From a methane-oxidizing endosymbiont of Gigantopelta aegis (GTDB lineage: Bacteria; Pseudomonadota; Gammaproteobacteria; Methylococcales; Methylomonadaceae): a DNA stretch of 64,000 nt. The translations under genes were made by a program, and so were the position numbers. The stretch is from positions 124,001 to 188,000 of the forward strand of contig NZ_JAEHGD010000001.1 in the NCBI RefSeq assembly GCF_016097405.1, in the 5' to 3' direction. Below are positions 17,633 to 26,204 of the stretch, piece after piece; position 1 is the stretch's first letter, and each line of letters begins with the position of its first letter. The notes beneath the pieces were generated by a model, which saw only the letters and a program-made list of their open reading frames with translations, did no database searches and had not been told where the DNA came from.

Positions 17633-18435
17633 GGTGTAAAAACCCGATTAAAAATTTTAGTATTGTTGCGTTTAATATCGTGAATAAAGGTTGGAAACTC
17701 CAGTTGATACGTGAGTTCCAATTGCAAGGCTTTTTGTTGGGTCGCCTTAAAGCTGGGCTTGGTCATGCCATCATTGAACGCAAAACCAATGATATTACCG
17801 CGTTTGCGGACAGGCAGAAATACAATACGCCAGTCGAATACGCGGCCAAGATTCCAGGCCACTTGCTGGAACAGGTCCTTGTTTGTACCCCATAAATTGA
17901 TGGCCAGCATACCCTCATGGGTAAGCAATGTTTTGCAGCCATCAAAAAAACGTTCGCTACTGACTTCAGGTGCCATACCTTCATGATCAAAGGCGTCAAT
18001 CATGATCAGGTCATGCTGTTGCGCATTTTCGAGGCTTTGCCGACAGACATATTCGGCACCACAGCCTATTTTAACTTTAAGGCGTGAATCAAAGGGCAAG
18101 CCAAAGTGACTCCGGGCAACTTTCAAAACGCCGCGGCGATATTCCACTACCTTGATTTTGCAGTCGCTAAATTGTTGCAACAGATATTTGGTTAAGGTGC
18201 CACCGCCTAAGCCTATCATCAAAATATCGCGAGGCGCATCATTAAACAACAGCAGTCCCATCATGGCACGGGCGTAAAGCGAGTGCAGCCGGTCGGGGTC
18301 TGATAATAATTGCGTGCTTTGGCGGGAAGGCGAACCAAAATGCAGAGATCGGATGCCATCAGTATCGACAACTTCTATAACGCCTTCTTCATCGTGTATT
18401 TGATACACCAGTTGGCCGTTATATTTATAAGACAT
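17629..18435 (-). CDS. Spermidine-synthase-like methyltransferase-fold protein
   Basis: The Rossmann fold is that of polyamine aminopropyltransferases: the nucleotide loop [18 protein letters not shown] and the [13 protein letters not shown] strand follow the SpeE pattern, then [12 protein letters not shown]. The catalytic aspartate region differs from true SpeE, so the substrate is uncertain, and such short relatives (about 268 aa) are usually annotated only as spermidine synthase-like. Start taken at the second Met. It ends by overlapping the ygiQ start. Confidence 0.72.
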   Translation of the reverse strand: MSYKYNGQLVYQIHDEEGVIEVVDTDGIRSLHFGSPSRQSTQLLSDPDRLHSLYARAMMGLLLFNDAPRDILMIGLGGGTLTKYLLQQFSDCKIKVVEYRRGVLKVARSHFGLPFDSRLKVKIGCGAEYVCRQSLENAQQHDLIMIDAFDHEGMAPEVSSERFFDGCKTLLTHEGMLAINLWGTNKDLFQQVAWNLGRVFDWRIVFLPVRKRGNIIGFAFNDGMTKPSFKATQQKALQLELTYQLEFPTFIHDIKRNNTKIFNRVFTP

Positions 18436-18499
18436 AAAACACAATCATTCGTTTCAAAACGGTGTTATACTTTGTTTCCTTAAAACAACGGGGTAAACA

Positions 18500-19801
18500 T
18501 TGCAACATCGGTCTATTTTGCGATTAGCTGCGCCGATTATTCTTGCCAATATTTCTACACCTTTGTTAGGGCTAGTGGATACGGCAGTACTGGGGCATTT
18601 GGATTCCGCCCGCTTTTTAGCGGCAGTTGCCCTGGCTGGGGTGATTTTCAATTTTATTTATTGGGGATTCGGTTTTTTACGCATGGGTACGACCGGAATA
18701 GTGGCGCAAGCGGCCGGTCTTGAGCAAACATCGGAAGTTAAGGCCTGTTTATTGCGCGCCTTGATGACTGCATTGATGCTTGCAGGGATTATACTTTGGT
18801 TCCGGCATGATTTGGCGCGATGGGGCTTTTATTTGTTGCATGGTCCGGTGGAAGTTGAAGCGTTGGCCGGGCAATATTACCAAATTCGCATCTGGAGTGC
18901 GCCGGCCACCTTAAGTCTTTATGTGTTGACCGGCTGGTTTTTGGGGTTGCAGAATATGCGTGCACCATTATTGATCGTATTGGTCACGAATGGAATTAAC
19001 ATTATGCTGGATTTTATGCTGGTCTATCATTGGCAACTGGGCGTCAAAGGCGTTGCTTTGGCCTCTGTGATTGCAGAGTTTTGTGGTCTGCTGACGGCGC
19101 TGGCAATATTATTGTCTTACCGGCATTATTTGGCCATCAGATTGAGCCGGGAAATATTGTTCAATACGCAAAAACTTAAACAATTGCTGCGTATTAATTC
19201 TGATTTATTTATTCGCACCTTATGTTTGATTTTTGCCTTTGCATTTTTTATCGCACAATCGACTCGATTGGGTGAAATCGTTCTGGCGGCCAATACGGTG
19301 TTGATGAATTTTCAGACCTTTATGGCCTATGCATTGGATGGTTTTGCGCATGCCGCAGAAGCCTTGGTCGGTCGTGCCATAGGGCAGAGAAACAGAGCAG
19401 CGTTTCGAGCTGCGGTCAACAGTGCGGCGCTTTGGTCTTGTGCCGTCGCCTTGGGGTTTTGTTTCGTTTATGCCATATTTGGCGATAGCATCATTCAATT
19501 ATTGACCAGTTTAAGTCCGGTACAACATGCAGCAATGGCTTTCTTGCCTTGGGTGGTGCTCATGCCCTTGCTTGCATTTTTAAGCTATTTGTTTGATGGC
19601 GTTTTTGTCGGTGCAACCTGGTCGCGGGCGATGCGGAATATCATGTTGTTTTCGGTGTTTATCGTTTTCTTGCCTGCTTGGTATTTCAGTTGGGATTATG
19701 GCAATCAGGGCTTGTGGGGCGCGATGAGTGTTTTTATGTTGAGCCGTTCGCTGCTGATGGCCTTTGTTTATAAACGCTTTGGTTTGAAAACAATACACTG
19801 A
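18500..19801 (+). CDS. MATE-family efflux transporter, DinF-like
   Basis: About twelve hydrophobic helices cover the 433 residues, and the first helix begins LRLAAPIILANISTPLLGLVDTAVLGHL, the MATE/DinF signature. A later repeat starts FIRTLCLIFAFAFF. MATE proteins export cationic drugs or metabolites using sodium or proton gradients. The start is TTG, with GGGG a few bases upstream; no ATG fits near the first helix. It is divergent from the spermidine-synthase-like gene. Confidence 0.88.
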   Translation: MQHRSILRLAAPIILANISTPLLGLVDTAVLGHLDSARFLAAVALAGVIFNFIYWGFGFLRMGTTGIVAQAAGLEQTSEVKACLLRALMTALMLAGIILWFRHDLARWGFYLLHGPVEVEALAGQYYQIRIWSAPATLSLYVLTGWFLGLQNMRAPLLIVLVTNGINIMLDFMLVYHWQLGVKGVALASVIAEFCGLLTALAILLSYRHYLAIRLSREILFNTQKLKQLLRINSDLFIRTLCLIFAFAFFIAQSTRLGEIVLAANTVLMNFQTFMAYALDGFAHAAEALVGRAIGQRNRAAFRAAVNSAALWSCAVALGFCFVYAIFGDSIIQLLTSLSPVQHAAMAFLPWVVLMPLLAFLSYLFDGVFVGATWSRAMRNIMLFSVFIVFLPAWYFSWDYGNQGLWGAMSVFMLSRSLLMAFVYKRFGLKTIH

Positions 19802-19860
19802 AATCAAGGCCTGATTATGGCAAAATAGCGCCTTTTTAAAATCTGCATGAGAGAAAATAA

Positions 19861-20265
19861 ATGGAACAGGCAATTGCATTGATCAAACGTTATTATCAAG
19901 CTTTCAATGATGGCGATATGGCGACTTTCATCAGTCTTTTAAGTGATGATGTTATTCATGATATCAACCAGGGTGGCCGCGAATGTGGCAAAGAAGCCTT
20001 TGCGCGTTTTATGGAAAAAATGAATTATCATTACAAAGAGCAGCTCGTGGATATGGTTATCATGGCAAATGCAGGCGGAAGTCGGGCTGCGGCTGAATTT
20101 GTGGTGTTAGGCGAATATTTGAATAGCGATGAAGGCTTACCGGAAGCCCGTGGTCAAAAATACCGCTTACCAGCGGGCGCATTTTTCGACATACGCGACG
20201 GTAAAATCGCGCGTGTGACCAATTATTACAATCTGCAAGACTGGATTGCCCAGGTTTCACAATAA
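19861..20265 (+). CDS. NTF2-like (SnoaL / ketosteroid isomerase-related) protein, 134 aa
   Basis: The NTF2-like cone fold is indicated by an N-terminal helix pair followed by strands: AIALIKRYYQAFNDGDMATFISLLSDDVIHDINQ, then FARFMEKMNYHYKEQ, AAAEFVVLGEY and the final DGKIARVTNYYNLQDW. Family members may be isomerases, hydrolases or just ligand binders, so the substrate cannot be named. It lies 11 bp before cobM and is likely in the same transcript. Confidence 0.8.
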   Translation: MEQAIALIKRYYQAFNDGDMATFISLLSDDVIHDINQGGRECGKEAFARFMEKMNYHYKEQLVDMVIMANAGGSRAAAEFVVLGEYLNSDEGLPEARGQKYRLPAGAFFDIRDGKIARVTNYYNLQDWIAQVSQ

Positions 20266-20276
20266 GGATTAAACAA

Positions 20277-21056
20277 ATGGCTAAAGTATGGTTTGTCGGC
20301 GCCGGCCCTGGAGATCCGGAATTGATCACCTTGAAAGCGCAAAAGCTGATTGCTGATGCTGATGCCATCTTGTATGCCGGCTCCCTGGTTTCACAGGCAG
20401 CCACCCAATGGGCGAAAACAGATTGTGATATCGCCGATTCCAAAGGTATGACGTTGGATGAAATTACCACCTGGCTGATTGACAAGGCGCAAGGGGATGC
20501 CTGTGTTATTCGGCTGCAAACTGGCGACCCAGCCTTGTATGGTGCTTTGATTGAAATGGTGCAACCTTTAGACAAGGCAGGTGTTGACGTTGGTGTCGTT
20601 CCTGGCGTGACTTCGGCGATGGCGTCCGCTGCCGCCGCGGTGGAAACGCTGACACTGCCTGAAGTGACTCAAACCGTTATTTATAGCCGGGTTGAAGGGC
20701 GCACACCGATGCCCGAGGGTGAATCCCTGCTTGAATTGGCGAGGCATCATTGCACTTTGTGTCTTTATCTTTCCATTACCTTGCTGAAAAAGGTTCGGCA
20801 TGCCTTACTCGAAGCCGGTTGGTCTGAGGATGCGCCAGTTTTAGTGGTGCATAAGGCTAGCTGGCCTGGTGAAGAACAGATTGTGCGGGGGACAGTAGCG
20901 GACATTCAACAAAAATGCCGGGATGCCAAAATTAATGCTCAGGCCATGATTATTATCAGTCCGACGCTTGGTGCCCGGCACTGGCCTGAGCTGAAAAAAT
21001 CCAAACTCTATGATGCCGGTTTTTCACATCGTTTCCGCAAAGCGGTACGGTCATGA
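20277..21056 (+). CDS. cobM: Precorrin-4 C11-methyltransferase
   Basis: CobM/CbiF methylates C-11 of precorrin-4 with S-adenosylmethionine in corrin ring synthesis. The tetrapyrrole methylase features are clear: VWFVGAGPGDPELITLKAQKL at the start, the RLQTGDPALYGAL loop near residue 85, VVPGVTSAMASAAA and the family-specific YSRVEGRTPMPEGESL. Length is 259 aa. No other cobalamin gene is adjacent, which is unusual, since the pathway genes generally cluster. It overlaps tusD by 4 bp. The pathway would supply cofactor to NrdJ. Confidence 0.92.
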   Translation: MAKVWFVGAGPGDPELITLKAQKLIADADAILYAGSLVSQAATQWAKTDCDIADSKGMTLDEITTWLIDKAQGDACVIRLQTGDPALYGALIEMVQPLDKAGVDVGVVPGVTSAMASAAAAVETLTLPEVTQTVIYSRVEGRTPMPEGESLLELARHHCTLCLYLSITLLKKVRHALLEAGWSEDAPVLVVHKASWPGEEQIVRGTVADIQQKCRDAKINAQAMIIISPTLGARHWPELKKSKLYDAGFSHRFRKAVRS

Positions 21057-21439
21057 AATACGCCATTCTGGTTAACGCCAATCCAGATACCAGCGCCAGC
21101 GCAATTAGCGCTTATCGGTTTGTAAAAGCTGCGTTGGAAGCCGGGCACAGCATCTCGCGGGTATTTTTTTATAAAGATGGCATTTATCATGCGTTGCATT
21201 ATCGCACTGCACCCGATGATGAATGTCATCTGACTCAGGCCTGGCAAACATTAGCGCAAGCGTTTGAACTTGATTTAGTGGTGTGTGTTTCAGCCGCACA
21301 GCGGCGGGGGTTACTGAATCCTGACGAAGCCAAACGCCAGGGCAAGCAGGATGATGATCTGGCGGCAGGTTTCAGAATTGGTGGCTTGGGGCAATGGCTG
21401 GAAGCCATGCTGGCGGCTGACCGAGTGATTGAATTTTAA
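21053..21439 (+). CDS. tusD: Sulfur relay protein TusD (DsrE family)
   Basis: TusD carries persulfide sulfur in the TusBCD complex that delivers sulfur to MnmA for tRNA 2-thiouridine. The protein is 128 aa. The likely active cysteine is C78 in DLVVCVSAAQRRG, the same position as in E. coli TusD, and KDGIYHAL is typical. The start codon lies inside cobM (ATGA overlap). tusC follows after 64 bp; tusB is absent here. Confidence 0.87.
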   Translation: MKYAILVNANPDTSASAISAYRFVKAALEAGHSISRVFFYKDGIYHALHYRTAPDDECHLTQAWQTLAQAFELDLVVCVSAAQRRGLLNPDEAKRQGKQDDDLAAGFRIGGLGQWLEAMLAADRVIEF

Positions 21440-21503
21440 TTGGGTCTTTACCATTATCAAGCCATAAACCTGTTTATTTCTTCTTTACCTGCCGGGTTTA
21501 ACC

Positions 21504-21863
21504 ATGAAAAAAATACTCTTCGTTCTGGAAAAACCGCCTTTTCAAGGGATTAAATTACAGGAAAATCTGGACATGATTTTAACCGCCGCTGTTTTTGATC
21601 AGCAGGTGGCGTTATTGTTTTTAGGGGGTGGCGTACTGAGCATTAAATCCGGACAAAATCCTACCGACTTAGGGCTGAAAGACACTGCCGCAATTTTTAA
21701 AGCACTGGAAATCTATGATGTTAAGGATTTTTATGTTGAAGTTGAATCATTACAGGCATTCGGCTTGAAGCCCGGCGACTTAATTTTTCCAGTACAGGAA
21801 ATTTATCGTAAAGATGTAAATGCGATGATAGTAGAAAGTGATGTCGTGTTATCCGCCGGCTAG
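21504..21863 (+). CDS. tusC: Sulfur relay protein TusC (DsrF family)
   Basis: TusC is the second DsrE/F-fold subunit of the TusBCD sulfur relay. The 119-residue protein has the family fold (ILFVLEKPPFQGIKLQENLDMILTAAVFDQQVALLFLGGGV) and the usual C-terminal IVESDVVLSAG. It has no obvious catalytic cysteine, as expected for TusC. The gene ends 31 bp before a convergent tRNA-Ser, and no room is left for tusB. Confidence 0.88.
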   Translation: MKKILFVLEKPPFQGIKLQENLDMILTAAVFDQQVALLFLGGGVLSIKSGQNPTDLGLKDTAAIFKALEIYDVKDFYVEVESLQAFGLKPGDLIFPVQEIYRKDVNAMIVESDVVLSAG

Positions 21864-21894
21864 ATAGATAGCGGCTTTTTTAAGAGCAGGATAA

Positions 21895-21985
21895 TGGCGG
21901 AGAGGCAGGGATTCGAACCCTGGGAGGGGATAAACCCTCAACGGTTTTCAAGACCGCCGCTTTCGACCGCTCAGCCACCTCTCCG
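21895..21985 (-). tRNA. tRNA-Ser (anticodon TGA)
   Basis: A class II tRNA read on the minus strand, 91 nt including CCA. Acceptor CGGAGAG pairs with CTCTCCG, the anticodon loop CTTGAAA gives TGA, and a long variable arm (GAGGGTTTATCCCCTC) follows, as in serine tRNAs. T arm CAGGGTTCGAATCCCTG is standard. Confidence 0.96.
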
Positions 21986-22047
21986 TAAGAGCCGAATATA
22001 ATACATCAAGATTTTTTTTATTTCCAGCTTTTTATTGAAAATAGGGC

Positions 22048-22095
22048 AAAAAAAACCGTCTGACGCCTGTTTTTTTAAAGCAAGCGTCAGACGGT
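22048..22095 (-). terminator. Strong minus-strand terminator-like hairpin without an upstream gene
   Basis: ACCGTCTGACGC (22055-22066) and GCGTCAGACGGT (22084-22095) form a perfect 12-bp stem with a 17-nt loop. The A-run to the left becomes U8 on the minus strand, so it terminates leftward transcription. No minus-strand gene lies between it and the rightward lysR gene, so it may end a short unannotated RNA. A minus-strand TATAAT occurs at 22114-22119 with a poor -35. Confidence 0.62.
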
Positions 22096-22153
22096 ATTAC
22101 TATCTCCGAGATAGATTATAGGTAAATGCTTACCTTGATTAAAGCGGTAATAT

Positions 22154-22185
22154 GTTTATAAACTATAAACCAATGGGTTTATAAA
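22154..22185. promoter_or_regulatory. Inverted repeat directly upstream of the LysR gene, candidate autoregulatory operator
   Basis: TTTATAAAC (22155-22163) and GTTTATAAA (22177-22185) are perfect inverted copies with a 13-bp spacer, and the left copy is part of the self-complementary GTTTATAAAC. The site ends at the Shine-Dalgarno sequence, so binding would block the gene's own expression. LysR-type proteins commonly bind such dyads near their own start; that the local protein binds here is inference. Confidence 0.5.
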
Positions 22186-22196
22186 AGGTGATGCCG

Positions 22197-23108
22197 ATGG
22201 ATCGATTTTATCAAATACGGGTGTTTTGCAGGATTGTCGAGCTAGGGTCATTTTCGGCCGTTGCCAAGGAGATGGGTGTTTCGAAAATGCAGGTTAGTAA
22301 GATTATGGCGCAATTGGAAAAGTCATTGGGCGTGGTGTTATTGAATCGAACAACACGTAGCCTGAACGTTACTGAGGCCGGGCGATTGTATTACGATAAG
22401 GGCAAACAGATCTTGGAAACATTGGAATCGTTGGATGAGGAGGCGGCTCAATTAAGTGACAGTGTCAAAGGTATTCTAAAGCTTAGTGCGCCGATTGATT
22501 TTGGCAGTTTTTTTATGGTGCCGGCCATTGAGCAATATCGGCGTCAATTTCCCGATGTTAAGGTGTCGTTGATATTGGACAATAAATTCAAGAATCTACG
22601 TGAAGGTGTTTATGATATTGCGATCCTCGTGACCGATAAACTGGATCAAGGAGTGGTGGCGCGAAAGATTTATTCGACTCGACTGGGGACTTACGCATCG
22701 CCAGATTATCTGGAAAAGCATGGCGAACCGACAACACCGGAGGATTTGTTGACGCATCAATGTTTGCATTATATCGATACGCCACATGCGGAATATTGGA
22801 TATTTCAGGAGGATGGCAAGACGGTTAAGTATCGAATGGATTGGTGCTTTGCCTGTAATAATGGTCGGGCTCTGTCACATGCGGCCGTTATGGGAATGGG
22901 GATTATTCGGGCGCCAGAGCTGTCGGTTGCAGATTATTTACAACAAGGAAAATTGGTAGAGATTCTGACCGAATATCGTTTGACTGACTTGTCGGTTTAT
23001 GCAACTTATTTGCAAAGAAAATTTTATCCTGCGAAGTTATCGACCTTTATTGATTTCTTGATTCAGTATTTTGCAGAGTACGGCAAAGGAATAAGTGCTG
23101 TTTCATGA
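22197..23108 (+). CDS. LysR-family transcriptional regulator
   Basis: The N-terminal winged helix-turn-helix is typical (YQIRVFCRIVELGSFSAVAKEMGVSKMQVSKIMAQLEKSLGVVLLNRTTRSLNVTEAG), and the remaining 210 residues form the LysR substrate-binding domain with LKLSAPIDFG and a closing C-terminal helix. Of three clustered starts, the ATG with AAGG eight bases upstream is chosen, giving 303 aa. It belongs to the CrgA/PtxR-like part of the family by its HTH, but the effector is unknown. No divergent protein gene is present, which is unusual, and the inverted repeat upstream suggests autoregulation. Confidence 0.88.
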   Translation: MDRFYQIRVFCRIVELGSFSAVAKEMGVSKMQVSKIMAQLEKSLGVVLLNRTTRSLNVTEAGRLYYDKGKQILETLESLDEEAAQLSDSVKGILKLSAPIDFGSFFMVPAIEQYRRQFPDVKVSLILDNKFKNLREGVYDIAILVTDKLDQGVVARKIYSTRLGTYASPDYLEKHGEPTTPEDLLTHQCLHYIDTPHAEYWIFQEDGKTVKYRMDWCFACNNGRALSHAAVMGMGIIRAPELSVADYLQQGKLVEILTEYRLTDLSVYATYLQRKFYPAKLSTFIDFLIQYFAEYGKGISAVS

Positions 23109-23230
23109 AATATTCTTTACCTATGCAATTGCGGCTTCTTGACTATACTTGAGTATTACAATTAATCCGAATGCGGTTGTCCTGAGGTTGTATTGAACAG
23201 GGCACGCGTTATTGACTCTGATTTAAGCTT

Positions 23231-24034
23231 ATGCAAACAATTCAAATCACAGATTTATCCATTCTGATCATTGAGCCTTCTACGACACAGTTGAAAGTGA
23301 TGATCAATCATTTGCAGGCCGAAGGTGTTATTAATATTGAGGGTGCTTCAAATGCAGCGGATGCCAAAAAAAGTTTGGCAAATTATGCGCCGGATTTGAT
23401 TATCAGTGCGATGTATTTGCCCGATATGATGGCGACAGATTTGATTGTCGAACTTAAAAGGAATGAGGCCTTTAAGGATATTCCATTTATGCTGGTGTCT
23501 AGTGAATCGAATCCAGAAATTCTTGATATCGTGCGACAGGCTGGGGCTGTGGCCATTTTGTCCAAACCGTTCAGGCATGATGATCTGAAACAGGCTCTGC
23601 GTACGACAATCGAATATATCGATCCGGAAGAGCTGGAACTGGAATATTATGATATTGAAAAACTGAAAGTGCTGGTTGTCGATGACAGCGCGTTGGCGCG
23701 CAAGCATATTTGTCGAGTGCTGAATAACATGGGCATTACACAGATTGCAACGGCTAAAGATGGTGCCGAAGGGGTGGCCTTGTTTCAAGGCGAGTCGGAA
23801 GCCTTCGATTTGATTGTAACCGATTACAATATGCCGGAAATGGATGGCCAGCAGTTGACGCAATATATTCGGGAAGAGCTGAATAATACTTTTATTCCGA
23901 TTTTAATGGTTACCAGTGAGCATGACGAGGCCCGCCTCAGTAATATTCAAAAAGCGGGCGTGTCGGCTATCTTTGACAAACCATTCGAGCCTCAAACGGT
24001 AAAAGAGGTGCTGTATCGGGTATTAGATCAGTAG
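23231..24034 (+). CDS. Double receiver-domain response regulator, first domain degenerate
   Basis: Two CheY-like receiver domains occupy residues about 9-130 and 145-265, with no output domain. The second is complete: acid pocket D151/D152, phospho-acceptor D198 in VTDYNMPEMDG, T228 and K250. The first keeps the switch serine and the lysine of LSKPF, but has E15 in place of the acid pair and A60 where the phospho-acceptor should be, so it cannot be phosphorylated normally. It may act as a docking module. No histidine kinase is adjacent. Possible roles are chemotaxis or signalling through a partner protein. Confidence 0.88.
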   Translation: MQTIQITDLSILIIEPSTTQLKVMINHLQAEGVINIEGASNAADAKKSLANYAPDLIISAMYLPDMMATDLIVELKRNEAFKDIPFMLVSSESNPEILDIVRQAGAVAILSKPFRHDDLKQALRTTIEYIDPEELELEYYDIEKLKVLVVDDSALARKHICRVLNNMGITQIATAKDGAEGVALFQGESEAFDLIVTDYNMPEMDGQQLTQYIREELNNTFIPILMVTSEHDEARLSNIQKAGVSAIFDKPFEPQTVKEVLYRVLDQ

Positions 24035-24051
24035 TCTGGCCCGAATGCTGT

Positions 24052-24705
24052 CTAGCGTAGACTGATAATCGGCCAGCCTTTTTGCTCGGCAGTTGATTTC
24101 AAAATATCGTCAGGATCGACAGCAACCGGCTTATCAACCTTGTTAAGTAATGGTAGATCATTATGGGAGTCGCTGTAAAAACAACTGTTTTCCAGTGTCT
24201 CATTCTGTTTTTCAAGCCAGTCATTGAGTAAATGCACTTTACCATCCTGAAAACACGGAGTCCCCAGGAAACGCCCAGTGTATTGGTCGTTGACAAATTC
24301 TGGTGTGGTCGCGATCAAGTTATCGATGCCATAGCATTTTACGATGGGCTCGGTGACGAAGCGATTGGTTGCTGTGATCACGAGTAAGGTATCGCCTTGT
24401 TGACGGTGTTTGTCCACAAGTGCTTGCGCTTTTTCCAGTAAAATCGGTTTTATTTTTTCTTCCACAAACTGTTGTCGCCAAGCGAATAATTGTTGTGCAT
24501 CATGTTGCGCCAATGGCGCTAAGGAAAATTCCAAAAAAGCGATAATATCCAGCTTTCCTTGTTTGTAGTCTTCGTAAAATTGGGCATTACTCTGTTCGTA
24601 ATAATCCTTATCCACAATCCCTTGATCCACTAAAAATTGGCCCCAAAGAAAATCACTGTCTCCGGCAATCAGGGTGTTATCTAAATCAAAAATCGCTAAA
24701 CTCAC
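24052..24705 (-). CDS. HAD-superfamily phosphatase, SerB-like (subfamily IB)
   Basis: Motif I is IFDLDNTLIAGDSD with both catalytic aspartates, motif II is VITATNR, motif III is the lysine of EFVNDQYTG...GKVHLL, and motif IV is YSDSHNDLPLL. The helical cap between motifs I and II is of the IB type, as in phosphoserine phosphatase relatives. Length is 217 aa. Similar proteins act on histidinol phosphate or phosphoserine-like substrates, so the exact substrate is undetermined. It is convergent with the double receiver gene. Confidence 0.82.
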   Translation of the reverse strand: MSLAIFDLDNTLIAGDSDFLWGQFLVDQGIVDKDYYEQSNAQFYEDYKQGKLDIIAFLEFSLAPLAQHDAQQLFAWRQQFVEEKIKPILLEKAQALVDKHRQQGDTLLVITATNRFVTEPIVKCYGIDNLIATTPEFVNDQYTGRFLGTPCFQDGKVHLLNDWLEKQNETLENSCFYSDSHNDLPLLNKVDKPVAVDPDDILKSTAEQKGWPIISLR

Positions 24706-24861
24706 TATTAAACCTGTTTTTTAAGAAGAAAAAGACGGATGGTATGGCATCAGTCGTATATTTATGGAACAATGATGGAAATTTTTAATCACTGTTAATT
24801 CCCTCTATTTTAACATTGACCGAATAGAGACAACAGACAGTTTGAAGACAGGTTTTTTAAC

Positions 24862-25395
24862 ATGATTGATTCAAAAGGATATCGACCCAATGTCGGTATT
24901 ATCCTTTGTAATGATGAAGGTCGTGTTTTCTGGGCAAAACGAAAAGGTGCCAGTTCGTGGCAATTTCCGCAAGGTGGGATCGATGGGGATGAAGATCCGG
25001 AAACAGCCATGTATCGTGAGCTTTATGAGGAAACAGGACTGAAACGAGAGGATGTACAACTGATTGGGCGGACCCGTTATTGGCTACGTTATAAATTGCC
25101 GGAGCGTTATATTCGCAAGCATTCGATGCCGTTGTGTATCGGCCAGAAACAGATATGGTTTATTTTGCGTTTGATCGGTGATGAATCCAGGGTGCGATTC
25201 GATTGCGGTCACAAACAAGAATTTGATGGCTGGAAATGGGTGGAGTACTGGCATCCACTAAATGATGTGGTGTATTTTAAACGTAAGGTTTATCAAAAGG
25301 CGATGACCGAGCTTGGCGCCATGCTAATGGCTGAAGGCGTGCCTATTAGTGCATCCGGATTTTTATCTGGCCAAAACCAAGAGAAGTCTGAATAA
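24862..25395 (+). CDS. rppH: RNA pyrophosphohydrolase
   Basis: RppH removes pyrophosphate from mRNA 5' ends, opening them to RNase E. The Nudix box is complete ([23 protein letters not shown], from about residue 38), preceded by [12 protein letters not shown] and followed by [12 protein letters not shown], a RppH-specific stretch. Length is 177 aa, with a slightly extended tail. It is divergent from the HAD phosphatase gene with a 156-bp space between them. Confidence 0.93.
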   Translation: MIDSKGYRPNVGIILCNDEGRVFWAKRKGASSWQFPQGGIDGDEDPETAMYRELYEETGLKREDVQLIGRTRYWLRYKLPERYIRKHSMPLCIGQKQIWFILRLIGDESRVRFDCGHKQEFDGWKWVEYWHPLNDVVYFKRKVYQKAMTELGAMLMAEGVPISASGFLSGQNQEKSE

Positions 25396-25418
25396 TTGAG
25401 TCAGCTAGTCCTCAAGCG

Positions 25419-26204
25419 TCAGTAACCGGCTAAGCTGAAATCGAGTCCAGGGTCTTGTTGATCCAACCAGTAAACCTGAGTTTCAAAATGACCATCGGGG
25501 TGTAAATTCAGCAGGCGATAACCCGGCGGCAATGCGTCGAGCGCAAATTGTGGGCTATGGGCTTTAAATTGAAAACAACTAGCCGGTGTCCCCAGAATGG
25601 CAATGTCTCGATGACGTTTGTCCATGATTTGATGAATATGACCACACAGTACCAGCTTGACTTGCGGGTATTGCGCCAGTAGCGCTAAAAAAGTGTCATT
25701 ATTTTCAATAATCATCGTATCCATCCAGGCACACTCGGTTGGCAAGCAATGGTGGTGGATGGCAATCAAGGTGGGACGTTGAGGGGCAACATTGAGCTGT
25801 TGTTGCAAAAAATCCAGTTCATTTGGCGCGAGTCGTCCTGCCTGGCTGCCTGGGATCTGACTATCAAGGCAAATCAGTTGCCAATGATCAGTGCTCCAGA
25901 TTTTTTCGCTGGACACCGGTGTTTGATTGAGAATGTGCCGTAGCAATAGTGCATCGTCGTGATTGCCGGGCAGACACAAAGCGGGCGTTGCATAGTCTGA
26001 CAGAATTGTATGAATGCGCTGATAAGTTGTTTCAGTGGGGTCTTGTGCTAAGTCGCCCGTCAATAAAATCAAGTCGATGCAGTCGTGCTGTGTGAAAGCA
26101 TGTTCAAGGACACGTTTGAAATTATTTTCAGTGTTCACGCCCATTAATGTTCCCTCAGGGTCTGGGAGAAGATGAAGGTCGCTTATTTGTAGAATATTCA
26201 GCAT
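25419..26204 (-). CDS. cpdA: 3',5'-cyclic-AMP phosphodiesterase
   Basis: CpdA hydrolyses cyclic AMP with a binuclear metal centre. All calcineurin-type motifs are present: ISDLHLLPDPEG, LTGDLAQDP, GNHDD, HHHC and CGHIHQ. The start is chosen at MLNILQISDLH, with AAGGA nine bases upstream, giving 261 aa; an upstream in-frame ATG adds six residues. The gene begins inside the last bases of argA, so the two share a transcript. It is convergent with rppH. Confidence 0.88.
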   Translation of the reverse strand: MLNILQISDLHLLPDPEGTLMGVNTENNFKRVLEHAFTQHDCIDLILLTGDLAQDPTETTYQRIHTILSDYATPALCLPGNHDDALLLRHILNQTPVSSEKIWSTDHWQLICLDSQIPGSQAGRLAPNELDFLQQQLNVAPQRPTLIAIHHHCLPTECAWMDTMIIENNDTFLALLAQYPQVKLVLCGHIHQIMDKRHRDIAILGTPASCFQFKAHSPQFALDALPPGYRLLNLHPDGHFETQVYWLDQQDPGLDFSLAGY

